Both the position numbers and the translations under genes were made by a program. Below the pieces are notes generated by a model. It was not told where the DNA came from and made no database searches. It worked only from the letters and a program-made list of their open reading frames with translations. A DNA stretch of 54,201 nt from Planctomycetaceae bacterium (GTDB taxonomy: Bacteria > Planctomycetota > Planctomycetia > Pirellulales > PNKZ01): positions 1 through 54,201 of the forward strand of contig JAEUIN010000219.1 of assembly GCA_016793115.1 (NCBI GenBank), in the 5' to 3' direction. Each line of letters starts with the position of its first letter. Position 1 is the first letter of the stretch. Shown here one piece after another: positions 31,113-40,296 of this stretch.

Positions 31113-32462
31113 TTAAGCCGCTCGCGTGCGCAATTGCCAGCGGCGTTTGCTGAACCAACCTTCGTTGAGCGCGCTGACGGCGACTCGATCTTCCAGATTC
31201 GGACGGAAGATCGTGAGCAGCATCAGCGGAAGATACCAAGCCATGTAGGCTCCGCCGCGATCAAGGTGCCAAAACTGCGTCGCCAGCATCACGGCCGCCG
31301 AACAACTAATGAGCGTGCCGAGGTTCTTCTGCGCCGGCCAAATTGCGAAGCCCGCCGACATGGCGAGAAACGTGACCATGACCGGAATTCGATACGGCGC
31401 CGTTTGCGAGCTAAATGCCCAAAAGCCGGTCTCAGTCGTCGAGGCGACGAGGTTCGTCCAGCCGAACATCGACTTGAGGCTCTCGAGAAACGCCGTCGTG
31501 TCGTCGAGCAGAAAGGCCGAAACGCCGATCAGGACCGCCCAAGCGAGCACGACGCCGCCCAGGAAGCGGAACAAACCCTTCTGCCAATAGAAGCCGCACC
31601 AAAGCGGCAGTAGAAACAGCGGATAATAAATCACGCCCGAAGCCAGCCCGATCAGAATGCCGGCGATGAGCGGGTCGTGATAGGCCAGTACGGCCCAAAC
31701 CAAGAGCGCGGCCGGGACGGCATGGTCGACGTGACCGGTCATCTGCGCCGTATAGGGCAGCAGCAGGTAGAGAGTCGCCGCGGAGATGCCTAAGCGAACA
31801 TTGTCGAAATGCCGCACGCCGATGAGCACCAGACCGACGACGATGGCGAGATGGGAGAGAATCGCCGTCGCTCGAGCGGCGGCGACTTGCTTGGCCTGTC
31901 CGCTGACTTCGTCGGGCGTTTGTGCATTGGCGTCCATGATGGCCGCGGTCGACACGCTCGGCAGCCACATCATGAGGAAGTAGCCGGGTTTGCTGCGCGC
32001 GGCGGCATCGGCCGCTTCGTTCGAGGGATCGTCGGGAGCATCGACGTGGGTGGAGAGCGTCCGTTCAACTTGTCGCGCCGCGGCCAAGTCGCGTTGATTG
32101 GGAGGATAGATCAACACGTTGACCATGAGAAACACGAATAGGGCGATTCCCAGAAACGCCATTCCCCCGGGAAGCAAATTCGGTTCGAGCAACGGGCGAC
32201 GCACCATGAGCGGGTCGATCAAAATCCGCACCAGAAACAACGCACCGACTGTAAATAGCCAGAGATAACCGTACTGCTGCAGTTCCGGCTCCGAGCGTTG
32301 GATCAGCAGCAATCCAGGCGCGTAGGCGATCAGTCCGATCAGATCGAGATTGCGCACGCTGAATACGCGGTTGAACTTAAAGAACACCGCGACCGTAAGC
32401 AGCGACGCCAAGTAGACCCAGGTCGTCGCGTTCAGCTCGTAGTCGTAAAGAACCTGATCCAT
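31113..32462 (-). CDS. Polytopic membrane protein, possibly GT-C-like
   Basis: This encodes 449 residues from ATG 32462 (MDQVLYDYELNATTW). About 11 hydrophobic segments are seen. A long extramembrane loop follows the fourth one (about residues 115-190, QRDLAAARQVERTLSTHVDA and beyond). Many helices with one large loop, plus repeats such as YHDPLIAGILIGLASGVIYYP, recall GT-C glycosyltransferases that use lipid-linked donors. No catalytic Asp motif is certain, so this remains a suggestion. The leader holds a hairpin (GTCCCACG 32483-32490, partner 32494-32504). Confidence 0.6.
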   Translation of the reverse strand: MDQVLYDYELNATTWVYLASLLTVAVFFKFNRVFSVRNLDLIGLIAYAPGLLLIQRSEPELQQYGYLWLFTVGALFLVRILIDPLMVRRPLLEPNLLPGGMAFLGIALFVFLMVNVLIYPPNQRDLAAARQVERTLSTHVDAPDDPSNEAADAAARSKPGYFLMMWLPSVSTAAIMDANAQTPDEVSGQAKQVAAARATAILSHLAIVVGLVLIGVRHFDNVRLGISAATLYLLLPYTAQMTGHVDHAVPAALLVWAVLAYHDPLIAGILIGLASGVIYYPLFLLPLWCGFYWQKGLFRFLGGVVLAWAVLIGVSAFLLDDTTAFLESLKSMFGWTNLVASTTETGFWAFSSQTAPYRIPVMVTFLAMSAGFAIWPAQKNLGTLISCSAAVMLATQFWHLDRGGAYMAWYLPLMLLTIFRPNLEDRVAVSALNEGWFSKRRWQLRTRAA

Positions 32463-32659
32463 TGCGGCGCGCAGCGTGAACGGTCCCACGAAACGTGGGG
32501 GGACTCTCTAAGGCTATTTGAATTACGCCCCTTTGCAAGTCGAGGTTGCCCAGACCGGAGGCAATCCGCCGACTTTTCTCCCTAAGTCGCTCGCTCCTGA
32601 CGATGGGGCAAACTGTGCGGGGCCGCGGCAGGCGGCATTCGCGGCCCGAATGCGGCGGC

Positions 32660-33853
32660 TTAATCGGCGAATTTGTTCGTGGCCTCGCTCAAACGACGCT
32701 GCGCTCCGTCGGCCCACGGGCTATCCGGAGCCAGGTCGAGAAACGCCCGCCAGTGTCGCTCGGCGTCGCCGCGACGGCCGACGGCGTCGAGCGCTCGCGC
32801 TAAGTGATAGTGGACGTCGGCATAGTCGTCGTGAAAACGGAGCGCACCCTCGAACGACGCGATGGCCAGATCGAAGCGTCGCTCTTCGGCGAGCAAGCAA
32901 CCGAGATTGGCCCGCGCTTCGACGTAGTCTTCATCGAGTTCGACGGCGGCGAAGTAACGCTCGCGCGCCCCGCCTAAGTCGCCGAGTCGGTAGAGAACGT
33001 CGGCCAGCAAAAAGTTCGTCTCCGCATTCGGCCCCGACGTGGCGAGGGCGGCACGATAAAGATCGGCCGCCTCCGCCAACTCGCCGACGTCTTCACAGCG
33101 GGCCGCGGCCTCGCGCAGCGTCATCGCGCTACGCGGCGGCGAGAGTCCGTCGGCGAGATCGGGCAGAGGTTCGACCGTCGTCGGCGTCGTATTCGGAGAT
33201 TCCGCCGGCTCGAAATCGAGTCGGTATTGTCCGCCCGGTTCAAGCAGTCCGTCGCCTTGGCGAAGCAACAACTCGCTCCCTTCGACGATGACGGAAAGCT
33301 GCTCCAACGGCCGCTCGACGAAAGGCAGCAATTTGCGCAGGCCGGAGAGCTGCCGCTCGATCTCCTGCGGCGACGCGCCTCCCGCCAAGAGCTGCGCCAG
33401 TCGTCGCGCCGTCTGCACTTCGCGAAAGTCGAAATAAGGGAGCTTGCGAACCTCGCGGGCCGCACGAATCAACCCTTTGCGATGCCAGCGGCGCACGGCC
33501 GCCGTCGGCACGGCGAGCAACTCCGCCAACATCGCAGGCGTATAGAGTCGGTGGAGCTGCCGGCGGGTTTCGTCCAGTCCGAGCAACTCGTAAAACTGAG
33601 TTTCCGTGATGATTCGCAGCGCCGTCGAGTCGCCGGCGGCCTGCTCGATTCGCTCCGGTAGATCCGGCGGCGGCAGATCTTGCTCGCCCACGACGACCAG
33701 CCCGACGCCCGCCGCCAAATCATCGCTTAGCTCGGCGCCGCGGGCGGCCAACAACTTGCGAACGTCACGTTTCGACATCCCCGCCGTGGCGCCGATTAAG
33801 ACCACGCGCAAGCCGGCCCAGTTCGGTTCGAGTATTTCAGGAGCGGAGGGCAT
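32660..33853 (-). CDS. BRCT-like + MerR-type HTH + TPR fusion protein
   Basis: This encodes 397 residues from ATG 33853; the open frame extending to 34435 runs into the YTV gene and is a shadow. Residues about 8-95 (WAGLRVVLIGATAGMSKRDVRKLLAARGAELSDDLAAGVGLVVVGE) look like a BRCT domain. Residues about 105-175 are a MerR-type winged helix (YTPAMLAELLAVPTAAVRRWHRKGLIRAAREVRKLPYFDFREV). A 100-residue beta-rich linker follows. Three or more tetratricopeptide repeats end the protein (ANLGCLLAEERRFDLAIASFEGALRFHDDYADVHYHLARALD). The set suggests a regulator or scaffold that reads DNA and gathers partners. Confidence 0.75.
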   Translation of the reverse strand: MPSAPEILEPNWAGLRVVLIGATAGMSKRDVRKLLAARGAELSDDLAAGVGLVVVGEQDLPPPDLPERIEQAAGDSTALRIITETQFYELLGLDETRRQLHRLYTPAMLAELLAVPTAAVRRWHRKGLIRAAREVRKLPYFDFREVQTARRLAQLLAGGASPQEIERQLSGLRKLLPFVERPLEQLSVIVEGSELLLRQGDGLLEPGGQYRLDFEPAESPNTTPTTVEPLPDLADGLSPPRSAMTLREAAARCEDVGELAEAADLYRAALATSGPNAETNFLLADVLYRLGDLGGARERYFAAVELDEDYVEARANLGCLLAEERRFDLAIASFEGALRFHDDYADVHYHLARALDAVGRRGDAERHWRAFLDLAPDSPWADGAQRRLSEATNKFAD

Positions 33854-33953
33854 GCCGTCGGAATACGCGGGGCGAAAGAAGCAAATAACTTCGCCAGTTT
33901 CACGGCGGCGCCCGACACTGTCAATCGGCGGGCGGACTCGCCGTGTGATGAAT

Positions 33954-33982
33954 AAAAAAAGCCCGAGGAAATCTCCTCGGGC
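33954..33982 (-). terminator. Intrinsic terminator of the YTV gene
   Basis: On the minus strand the nine-base stem GCCCGAGGA/TCCTCGGGC (33982-33974 with 33969-33961) closes a four-base loop and is followed by seven Ts (33960-33954). It lies 32 bases after the stop of the YTV-repeat gene. Confidence 0.9.
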
Positions 33983-34014
33983 TTCGGTGAGTTTCGCCTG
34001 TCGCGAGACGCCGC

Positions 34015-35481
34015 TTACTTGGCGGGAGCGGCAATGTCTTTCGGCGCGCCGTCGATTTCCGGCTTGCGCACCTGAGTTTCGTCCGTCGGCATCGGCACGA
34101 CCGTGTTGGCCGGCAGCGACGGTTGAGTCGCTCCGCCCGCCGAGCCCGAAGATGTCGCGCCGCTCTTCGCGGCCCCGCTGCCGTAAGTCGATTGCGGAGC
34201 TTCGGGCGCCGGCGTCGGCTCGCGGCGAACTTCGCCTGCCCCGGTCGAGCTTCCGGCGGCCGGAGCCGGCACGACGGTCGACGTAGCCGGCGCGAGCGAG
34301 ATCTCGTTGCCGCAAGCGTCGAGCGGCACCTTGTGAACGACGATCCGCGGGGTACGCTGAACGTAGTTCACGGCGACTCGCTTTTCGACGACGTGAGGCA
34401 CTCGCACCTTCTGCACGATCGCTTCTTGTTTGCAAACGCGAACCGGCTCTTGTTCGACGCGCTCTTCATAAACCCACTTCATCGTGGTCACGGGAACCTT
34501 CTTCACGACTTCTTCTTGCACCATCTTGCAGACTTGCACCGGAGTTTGCTTCTCGACCCGTTCCACGACTTGGCGATAGGTCGTCACCGGAACCTTGCGA
34601 ACCTGCTCCTCGGTGATCATCTTGCAAGTTTGCACCGGCACTTGGCGCACGAGTTCTTCATTGACGTAGCGCACCGTCTGGACCGGCACCTTGCGCACTT
34701 CCGTACGCGGCACCATCGATGTCTGGGGCACCTGCGCCGTGACGATGTTCGATTGGAAGGTCGTTTGCGGAACGACCGTCGCGGGCGCCTGCATCGGCGT
34801 CCAGTGCAGGCCGCCGCGTTGATACGCGGCCGCTCCCGTCACCGGATCGATGACGTAACCCGGTTGATTCCAAGCCAAGCGAGTGCGGACCGCTCCCGGT
34901 TGCACGGCGTAGTTCGTCACGTACTGTCCTTGCTCGATTTGCACCGGGCGATAGGTCGTCACCTGCTCCATCACGGTATAAGCTTCTTCGCGTTCCGAAG
35001 TTTCGTAGATGGGGCGTTGAACCGTGTAGCGTTCTTCGCGCATCTGCGTTTCCCAAACCGGACGCTGCACGGTATATCGCTCTTCTCGTTCCGACGTTTC
35101 GGGAACCTGGCGGACGACGTCGTAGCTCTCGTCGCGCATTTGCGTTTCATACACCGCCTTCTCGACCGTGTAGCGTTCTTCACGCTCGGAAGTTTCGTAA
35201 ATCGGCTTGGCGACCGTGTACTTCTTCTCGCGATACTGCGTTTCCCAAACCGGACGATAGCTCGTCACTTCGCGCTCTTCGAATACGGTCTCGTTCTCGA
35301 TGCGATAGGCCGTGAACGGCCGTTCGTCGTAAACGGTTTGATAGTCGAGCCGATACGTCTGCGTCGGCACGGCCGACACGACCGCCGGCCCGCAAGACGA
35401 GCACGGTTGCTGACCGAAGGCGGTCAACACGCCGCCGAACAAGACGCCGCTGCTAACGGCGACCCAAGAGAGAGCTTTCAT
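34015..35481 (-). CDS. YTV-repeat cell-surface protein
   Basis: This encodes 488 residues from ATG 35481 with a Sec signal (MKALSWVAVSSGVLFGGVLT), then a Cys pair CSSC. The N-terminal half is built of repeats of the YTV type, each about 25 residues: RPVWETQMREERYTVQRPIY, ETSEREERYTV, with about six copies between residues 55 and 170. The C-terminal half has another repeat, VxKVPVTTxKxVxExxVxxxPVxVCKM, several copies, with regularly placed Cys. The tail is Pro/Ala/Gly-rich. The YTV repeat is known from Planctomycete surface proteins and is thought to take part in the cell envelope through cross-linking or chain association. Confidence 0.9.
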   Translation of the reverse strand: MKALSWVAVSSGVLFGGVLTAFGQQPCSSCGPAVVSAVPTQTYRLDYQTVYDERPFTAYRIENETVFEEREVTSYRPVWETQYREKKYTVAKPIYETSEREERYTVEKAVYETQMRDESYDVVRQVPETSEREERYTVQRPVWETQMREERYTVQRPIYETSEREEAYTVMEQVTTYRPVQIEQGQYVTNYAVQPGAVRTRLAWNQPGYVIDPVTGAAAYQRGGLHWTPMQAPATVVPQTTFQSNIVTAQVPQTSMVPRTEVRKVPVQTVRYVNEELVRQVPVQTCKMITEEQVRKVPVTTYRQVVERVEKQTPVQVCKMVQEEVVKKVPVTTMKWVYEERVEQEPVRVCKQEAIVQKVRVPHVVEKRVAVNYVQRTPRIVVHKVPLDACGNEISLAPATSTVVPAPAAGSSTGAGEVRREPTPAPEAPQSTYGSGAAKSGATSSGSAGGATQPSLPANTVVPMPTDETQVRKPEIDGAPKDIAAPAK

Positions 35482-35931
35482 GACAGGTGACCTCAAGACT
35501 CTGCGGAGCGATGTGGATGACTCAGAGTTTGCGAGCGACCGGCGCCGCGATCCATTCGCGTGCAGATCGTCGCACGGCATCCATGCTCTACGTGGAACTA
35601 CGTGAGCGTGCGGCGCAGCGTTCGCGCGGCTTCACAGCCGGCACCGAACGGCGCTCGCACCGTCTCACGTACTTCCTGCCCCGGAAGCTCCGTCGACGAG
35701 GCGATACAATCGCAATGTGCTCGTGTTCGTTGCCGTTTGCAAACCGGACAACTTAACACCGGCAATTTGCGACCCATCTAAAACATAGCCCACGAACGGG
35801 TTAGAATGAGTCCAAAATTCTTCAAGATTCTTGGCGAAGAAGCCGAGACGGCAAAGCCTGCACAACCGTTAAATTCAACGCCGGCGGCGGCAGCTTAACT
35901 TAAAGCAACGACCCTACGGAGATCCGCGCTG
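35482..35931. other. Intergenic region before the SUMF1-fold gene
   Basis: These 450 bases lie between the divergent YTV and SUMF1-fold genes. They hold both promoters, which cannot be placed with confidence. The segment around 35750-35830 is lower in GC. No RNA gene, repeat or small gene is seen. Confidence 0.4.
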
Positions 35932-36762
35932 ATGACCACGTTCGCAATCCTGTTGAGCATGCTCTCGGCCGACACGCCGGCGATGAATGAGTTGCAACTG
36001 CTGAAGGTTTTTCGCAGTGAGTTCGTCGCGATCACTCCCGGGCAAGGCAAGTTCCCGGCCCAGTTCCAGATGGGCGACCCCGCCGAGCCGAAGCAAACGC
36101 AAACGATTCGATTCGCCGATCCCGTCGAAGTCGGCAAAGCTTCGGTCGCGTTGCCGCCGCCGTTTGAGATGGCGAAGTATGAGGTGACTCAAGAATTGTG
36201 GGAGGCGGTGATGAACGCGAATCCGAGCCGCTGGAAAGGCCCGCGCAACAGCGTCGAGATGATCACACGCAACGACGCCGATGAGTTTTGTCGCCGCGTC
36301 ACGACCAAACTTCGGGCAGCCAAGCTGATCGCCGCGGATCAAATCGTCGCGCTCCCCAGCGAAGCTCAATGGGAGTATTGTGCGCGGGCCGGAACGACGA
36401 CCAAGTATTCCTTCGGCGACGACGCCACTCAAATCGACGATTACGCTTGGCACACCGGCAATGCGGCGGGCAACGACCCTCCGGTCGGCGCAAAAAAGCC
36501 CAACGCCTGGGGATTCTACGACATACACGGCTATCTTTGGGAAATCTGCGCCGACGACTGGTTGGAAGACGTTTCTAAGCTGCCCGACGACGGCCGTCCG
36601 TATCGCCGCGTGCCTCCTTCCAATCCGCCGGAGCATGTGGTTCGCGGCGGAAGCTGGAAGGATAAAGCGGAAGCGTCGACCAGCGGTTCGCGGCGGAAGT
36701 TGTCGTCGCCCGAAGCCGACGACGCCGTCGGACTACGCTGCGTCTTGATGACGTCCCCCTAG
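35932..36762 (+). CDS. SUMF1/FGE-sulfatase-fold protein lacking catalytic cysteines
   Basis: This encodes 276 residues with a short N-terminal signal-like stretch (MTTFAILLSMLSADTPAM). Fold landmarks are FEMAKYEVTQELWEAVMNANPSRWKG, LPSEAQWEYCARAGTTTKYSFGDDATQIDDYAWH, PNAWGFYDIHGYLWEICADDW, VVRGGSWKDKAEASTSGSRRK and GLRCVL. In true formylglycine-generating enzymes a Cys pair sits in the region after RGGSW; here that region reads TSGSRRKLSS with no Cys. It therefore probably is not an active FGE and may bind sugar or protein ligands. Confidence 0.85.
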   Translation: MTTFAILLSMLSADTPAMNELQLLKVFRSEFVAITPGQGKFPAQFQMGDPAEPKQTQTIRFADPVEVGKASVALPPPFEMAKYEVTQELWEAVMNANPSRWKGPRNSVEMITRNDADEFCRRVTTKLRAAKLIAADQIVALPSEAQWEYCARAGTTTKYSFGDDATQIDDYAWHTGNAAGNDPPVGAKKPNAWGFYDIHGYLWEICADDWLEDVSKLPDDGRPYRRVPPSNPPEHVVRGGSWKDKAEASTSGSRRKLSSPEADDAVGLRCVLMTSP

Positions 36763-36821
36763 CGGCGTCGCACGGGGCGACCGCCTTGCCGTTGCAATAA
36801 ACCGTTGCTAATTTGGCCGTT

Positions 36822-37691
36822 ATGAGCGCCGCCGCCGATTCGACCGCCGCCGTGATGATCGCCGTCTTTCGACAGGCGACCGAGTTGAATCGGTCGACGC
36901 CGTGCCGCCTCGGCAACGTGCTGCAATTCAACGCCGAGAATTCCTCCGACGTGCTCGTCACGGCCGACTTGCACGGCAATAGGCGCAACTACGATGCCAT
37001 TCTCAAACTGGCCGACCTCGACCGGAAAGCGCGCCGCCACTTGATCTTGCAGGAGGTGTGTCACGGCGGGCCGACGTACGACAACGGCGGGTGCATGTCG
37101 CACCGAATGCTCGAAGACGTCGCCAGGCTCAAGGTGCGGTATCCCGACCGAGTGCACTTCCTGCTCTCGAACCACGAACTGGCGGAATTCACCGAGTTTC
37201 CGATCATGAAGGCTCGGCGGATGCTGAACGTCATGTTTCGGCTCGGCATGAAAGAGGCCTACGGCGACGATGCCGATCAAGTTCGCGCCGCGGCGATGGA
37301 GTTCATCGGAAGTTGCCCGCTGGCGGCCCGCATCGGTCAGTCGGTGTTCGTTTCGCACAGCTGCCCGGAGCGTTCCGATGTCGATTGCTTCGACGCGGCC
37401 GTGCTCGCTCGCCCGTATACGCAGCGGGATCTCTGCGAAGGGGGCGCGGCTTTTCGTCTCGTGTGGGGCCGCGACTTTCGCGCCGTCAACGCCGGGGCCT
37501 TCGCCAAAGCGGTCAACGCCCGCTGCTTGATCCACGGACACGAGCCCTGCCCGATCGGCTACCGAATCCCCAACGACAAGCAGATCATCCTCGATTGCTG
37601 CGGCGAACAGGCCTACTGTGCGCTGCTCCCCACCGATCGAGATTTGACGCACGCTCAGGCCGTGCAATGTGTCGTTCGGCTGGAGACCTAG
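36822..37691 (+). CDS. Calcineurin-like metallophosphatase
   Basis: This encodes 289 residues from ATG 36822. The two-metal phosphoesterase motifs are in order: TADLHGN (D49, H51), an extended QEVCHGGPTYDNGG region, LLSNHEL (N117, H118), VFVSHS, and CLIHGHEPCP. Substrates may be phosphoproteins or nucleotides. No signal peptide is seen. Together these support a hydrolase of the serine/threonine-phosphatase-like subgroup. It lies 60 bases after the SUMF1-fold gene in the same orientation. Confidence 0.88.
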   Translation: MSAAADSTAAVMIAVFRQATELNRSTPCRLGNVLQFNAENSSDVLVTADLHGNRRNYDAILKLADLDRKARRHLILQEVCHGGPTYDNGGCMSHRMLEDVARLKVRYPDRVHFLLSNHELAEFTEFPIMKARRMLNVMFRLGMKEAYGDDADQVRAAAMEFIGSCPLAARIGQSVFVSHSCPERSDVDCFDAAVLARPYTQRDLCEGGAAFRLVWGRDFRAVNAGAFAKAVNARCLIHGHEPCPIGYRIPNDKQIILDCCGEQAYCALLPTDRDLTHAQAVQCVVRLET

Positions 37692-37859
37692 CCGGCTGCT
37701 CGCTTTTCTCGCCGGCGGTGCCGGCGACGGCGGGCTTGGTCGGCGGGGCAGCTTCTGCTAAAAACCTCGGCCTGCTGCGCCGGCACGACGCCGGCCGCTT
37801 CGCGCCTGCGGCGCTCGCATCTCGAGCGCCTCGTCGCGGTCTTGAGGGACGCTTCACGG

Positions 37860-39860
37860 ATGAACAACTTCGTCAGATCGCTCAAGCTGGCGCTGCGATA
37901 TCGCTATACGCTGAGCGGCTCGGCGCTGTGTGCGCTGATGGTCGCGGTTCTCTGGGGCGGCAACATCGGCGCGGTCTACCCGTTGGTGGAAATCTCTCTC
38001 AAGGGCGAGACGCTGCGCGATTGGACGCAAAAGCGAGTCGAGACTTACCGCCGGTCGCTGGCCGACGCCGAGGCCGAGCTTCTGGCGTTCGAGCAGACGG
38101 CGACCGCCGATCCAAAGACGGGCGCCGCGCACGAATCGACGCGCCGCTCGTTAGCACTTCGGCGCGACGAGCAAGCGCAGCTGTACCGGACCTATGCCTG
38201 GGTCGAGGAAGCGATCGTCGCTCCCTACTTGAACTTTTCGCCCTTCGCCACGCTCGTCTTGGTCATCGGCCTGCTCTTGATCGGGACGCTCGTCAAAAGC
38301 GTGTTTCTGGTCTTCAACCAGATTCTCGTCACCCGGCTCTCGCAAATGGCGCTGCTCGACCTGCGTAAGGAATTTTTTCGCAAGTCGCTGCGGGGCGACA
38401 TCGCCCGCTTCTCGGCCGACGGCACCAGTGAGTTGATGAGTCGTTTTACCTACGACATGGAGAGCCTACTTACGGCCCATACCGAATTCTTCGGCAAGCT
38501 GGTGCGCGAACCGCTGAAGATGTTCGCCTGTTTGATCGGGGCGGCCTGCGTCAGTTGGCGGCTGCTGCTGTTCTCGCTGATTCTCGCCCCCCCGGCCGTG
38601 TTGCTGATTCGTTGGCTGGCCAAAGCGCTCAAGCGCGCAAATCGCAAGTTGATGGAAGAGATGTCGGAGATGTACGAAATCCTCGACGAGACGTTCCAGG
38701 GCATCAAAGTCGTCAAGGCGTTCACCATGGAGCGTCACGAACGCCGCCGCTTCCACCTCAGCAATAAGCACTACTATCGCAAGTCGATGCGCATCGGCCG
38801 CTACGACGCGCTCACGCGGCCGCTCACGGAAGTGCTGGGAATCGGCACGATCTGCGTCGCCTTGCTCGCGGGCGCGTATTTGGTACTCAATCAAACGACG
38901 CACATCTTCTTCATTCGGCTCTCGTCGGAACCTTTGACGCTCGGCATGGTCGTCGTGTTCTACGGCATGTTGGCCGGCACCAGCGACCCGGCGCGAAAAC
39001 TCTCGGAAGTCTTCAGCCGCTTGCAGCGCGGCGCGGCGGCGGCCGACCGCATCTACCAAATGCTCGATCGCAAGCCCACGGTCAAAAACTCGCGGCAACC
39101 GGTCGCGCTCCCCCGGCACCATCAGTCGCTGGCGTTCGAAGACGTCCATTTCCACTATCTCCCGGGCCAACCGGTGCTCGACGGCGTTTCGCTCTCCATC
39201 CGTGCCGGCGAAACGATCGCCGTCGTCGGCCCCAACGGCTGCGGCAAGAGCACGCTCGCCAACTTGGTGCCGCGATTCTTTGACGTTTGCGCAGGCCGCG
39301 TGACGATCGACGGCGTCGACGTGCGCGACGTCCGGCTTCGCGAACTCCGCGGCCAACTCGGCCTCGTCGCCCAAGAAACGATGCTGTTCGACGACACCGT
39401 GTTGAACAATATTCGCTACGGTTCGCCGCGGGCTACGCGCGAGCAAGTCGTCGCCGCGGCCGAACAGGCCCACGCCCATAAGTTCATTCTCGAAAAGCTC
39501 GAACACGGCTACGACACCGTGGTCGGCCCGCGCGGCAGCAAGCTTTCGGGCGGCCAACGCCAGCGGATCGCCCTGGCCCGCGCCATCCTGCGCGACCCGG
39601 CGATTCTGATCCTCGACGAAGCGACCAGCCAAGTCGATCTCGAAAGCGAGCAGGTCATCCATCGTGTGCTGGAGAAATTCGTTCGCAATCGAACGACGCT
39701 CATCATCACGCATCGGCTGTCGACGCTCGCTCTGGCCGATCGCATCGTCGTGATGAACGCCGGTAAGATTCTCGACGTCGGCACGCATGCCGAGTTGATC
39801 GGGCGCTGCGAGTTTTACGGTCGCTTACACGACATTCAATTTCGCGAGGTGGCGGCCTAG
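37860..39860 (+). CDS. MsbA-like ABC exporter (fused TMD-NBD)
   Basis: This encodes 666 residues. Six transmembrane helices occupy about 15-380. The ATPase domain has Walker A GPNGCGKST (457-465), Q-loop LGLVAQETMLF, signature LSGGQRQR (562-569), Walker B ILILDEATS and H-loop IITHRLST. It is a half transporter that works as a dimer and probably exports lipids, glycans or peptides. It is odd that the loop between helices 1 and 2 is enlarged to about 75 residues and predicted helical/coiled (LRDWTQKRVETYRRSLADAE, QTATADPKTG, RRSLALRRDEQAQLY). The ATG at 37860 was preferred over TTG 37842. Confidence 0.93.
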   Translation: MNNFVRSLKLALRYRYTLSGSALCALMVAVLWGGNIGAVYPLVEISLKGETLRDWTQKRVETYRRSLADAEAELLAFEQTATADPKTGAAHESTRRSLALRRDEQAQLYRTYAWVEEAIVAPYLNFSPFATLVLVIGLLLIGTLVKSVFLVFNQILVTRLSQMALLDLRKEFFRKSLRGDIARFSADGTSELMSRFTYDMESLLTAHTEFFGKLVREPLKMFACLIGAACVSWRLLLFSLILAPPAVLLIRWLAKALKRANRKLMEEMSEMYEILDETFQGIKVVKAFTMERHERRRFHLSNKHYYRKSMRIGRYDALTRPLTEVLGIGTICVALLAGAYLVLNQTTHIFFIRLSSEPLTLGMVVVFYGMLAGTSDPARKLSEVFSRLQRGAAAADRIYQMLDRKPTVKNSRQPVALPRHHQSLAFEDVHFHYLPGQPVLDGVSLSIRAGETIAVVGPNGCGKSTLANLVPRFFDVCAGRVTIDGVDVRDVRLRELRGQLGLVAQETMLFDDTVLNNIRYGSPRATREQVVAAAEQAHAHKFILEKLEHGYDTVVGPRGSKLSGGQRQRIALARAILRDPAILILDEATSQVDLESEQVIHRVLEKFVRNRTTLIITHRLSTLALADRIVVMNAGKILDVGTHAELIGRCEFYGRLHDIQFREVAA

Positions 39861-39873
39861 CACCGGCCGGCAT

Positions 39874-40296
39874 GTGATCGTGAGGAGACGGAGTTTGCGA
39901 AGAAACGACTTGATCGACAGGCGAAGACCGCGCATCGCGATATCCTGGACCGCGCCGTTGTTGTTGACCGCCGCCTGCATCGGCTGCGCAGGCCGGCCGC
40001 TGACGGGGCTCAATCCGGCCGCGACCGCGACTGCCGCGACGCACACTTCGGGCGTCCGCCGGGCGGAGGAACTGAAGAAGCGCATTGCGAGCATCGCCCC
40101 CGTCGGCACCTCGCTCTCGCACGCCGAGCAGATCATGCGGAAGGAAGGCTTCGAGTGCTCGTTCGCCGTCGACGACGAAGGCCGCGACGTGCTCCGTTGC
40201 GTTCGACACGACGGCGGTGCGTTGCTCTTGGCCCGCCGCTGGACCGTCGAATTCCCCTACCGCGACGGCGCGGTTCTCGAAGCCCGGGTCGAGTAG
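39874..40296 (+). CDS. Small exported protein, possible lipoprotein
   Basis: This encodes up to 140 residues with GTG start (MIVRRRSLRRNDLIDRRRP); a later GTG at 39880 is possible. A hydrophobic stretch is followed by TAACIGCAG, in which a Cys could be lipid-modified. The mature part (KRIASIAPVGTSLSHAEQIMRKEGFECSFAVDDEGRDVLRCVRHDG) recurs in small exported bacterial proteins as a beta-rich domain of unknown role. It lies 13 bases after the ABC exporter, suggesting co-transcription. Confidence 0.65.
   Translation: MIVRRRSLRRNDLIDRRRPRIAISWTAPLLLTAACIGCAGRPLTGLNPAATATAATHTSGVRRAEELKKRIASIAPVGTSLSHAEQIMRKEGFECSFAVDDEGRDVLRCVRHDGGALLLARRWTVEFPYRDGAVLEARVE

Noticed and set aside
32483..32504. Hairpin in the leader of the polytopic membrane protein
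   Set aside because: Unequal arms and no run of T; too weak to call as a regulatory element on its own.
33854..34435. N-terminal extension of the BRCT-MerR-TPR protein by 194 residues
   Set aside because: It would cross the terminator and overlap the end of the YTV gene; its Arg/Ser/Gly-rich text is typical of an antisense shadow.
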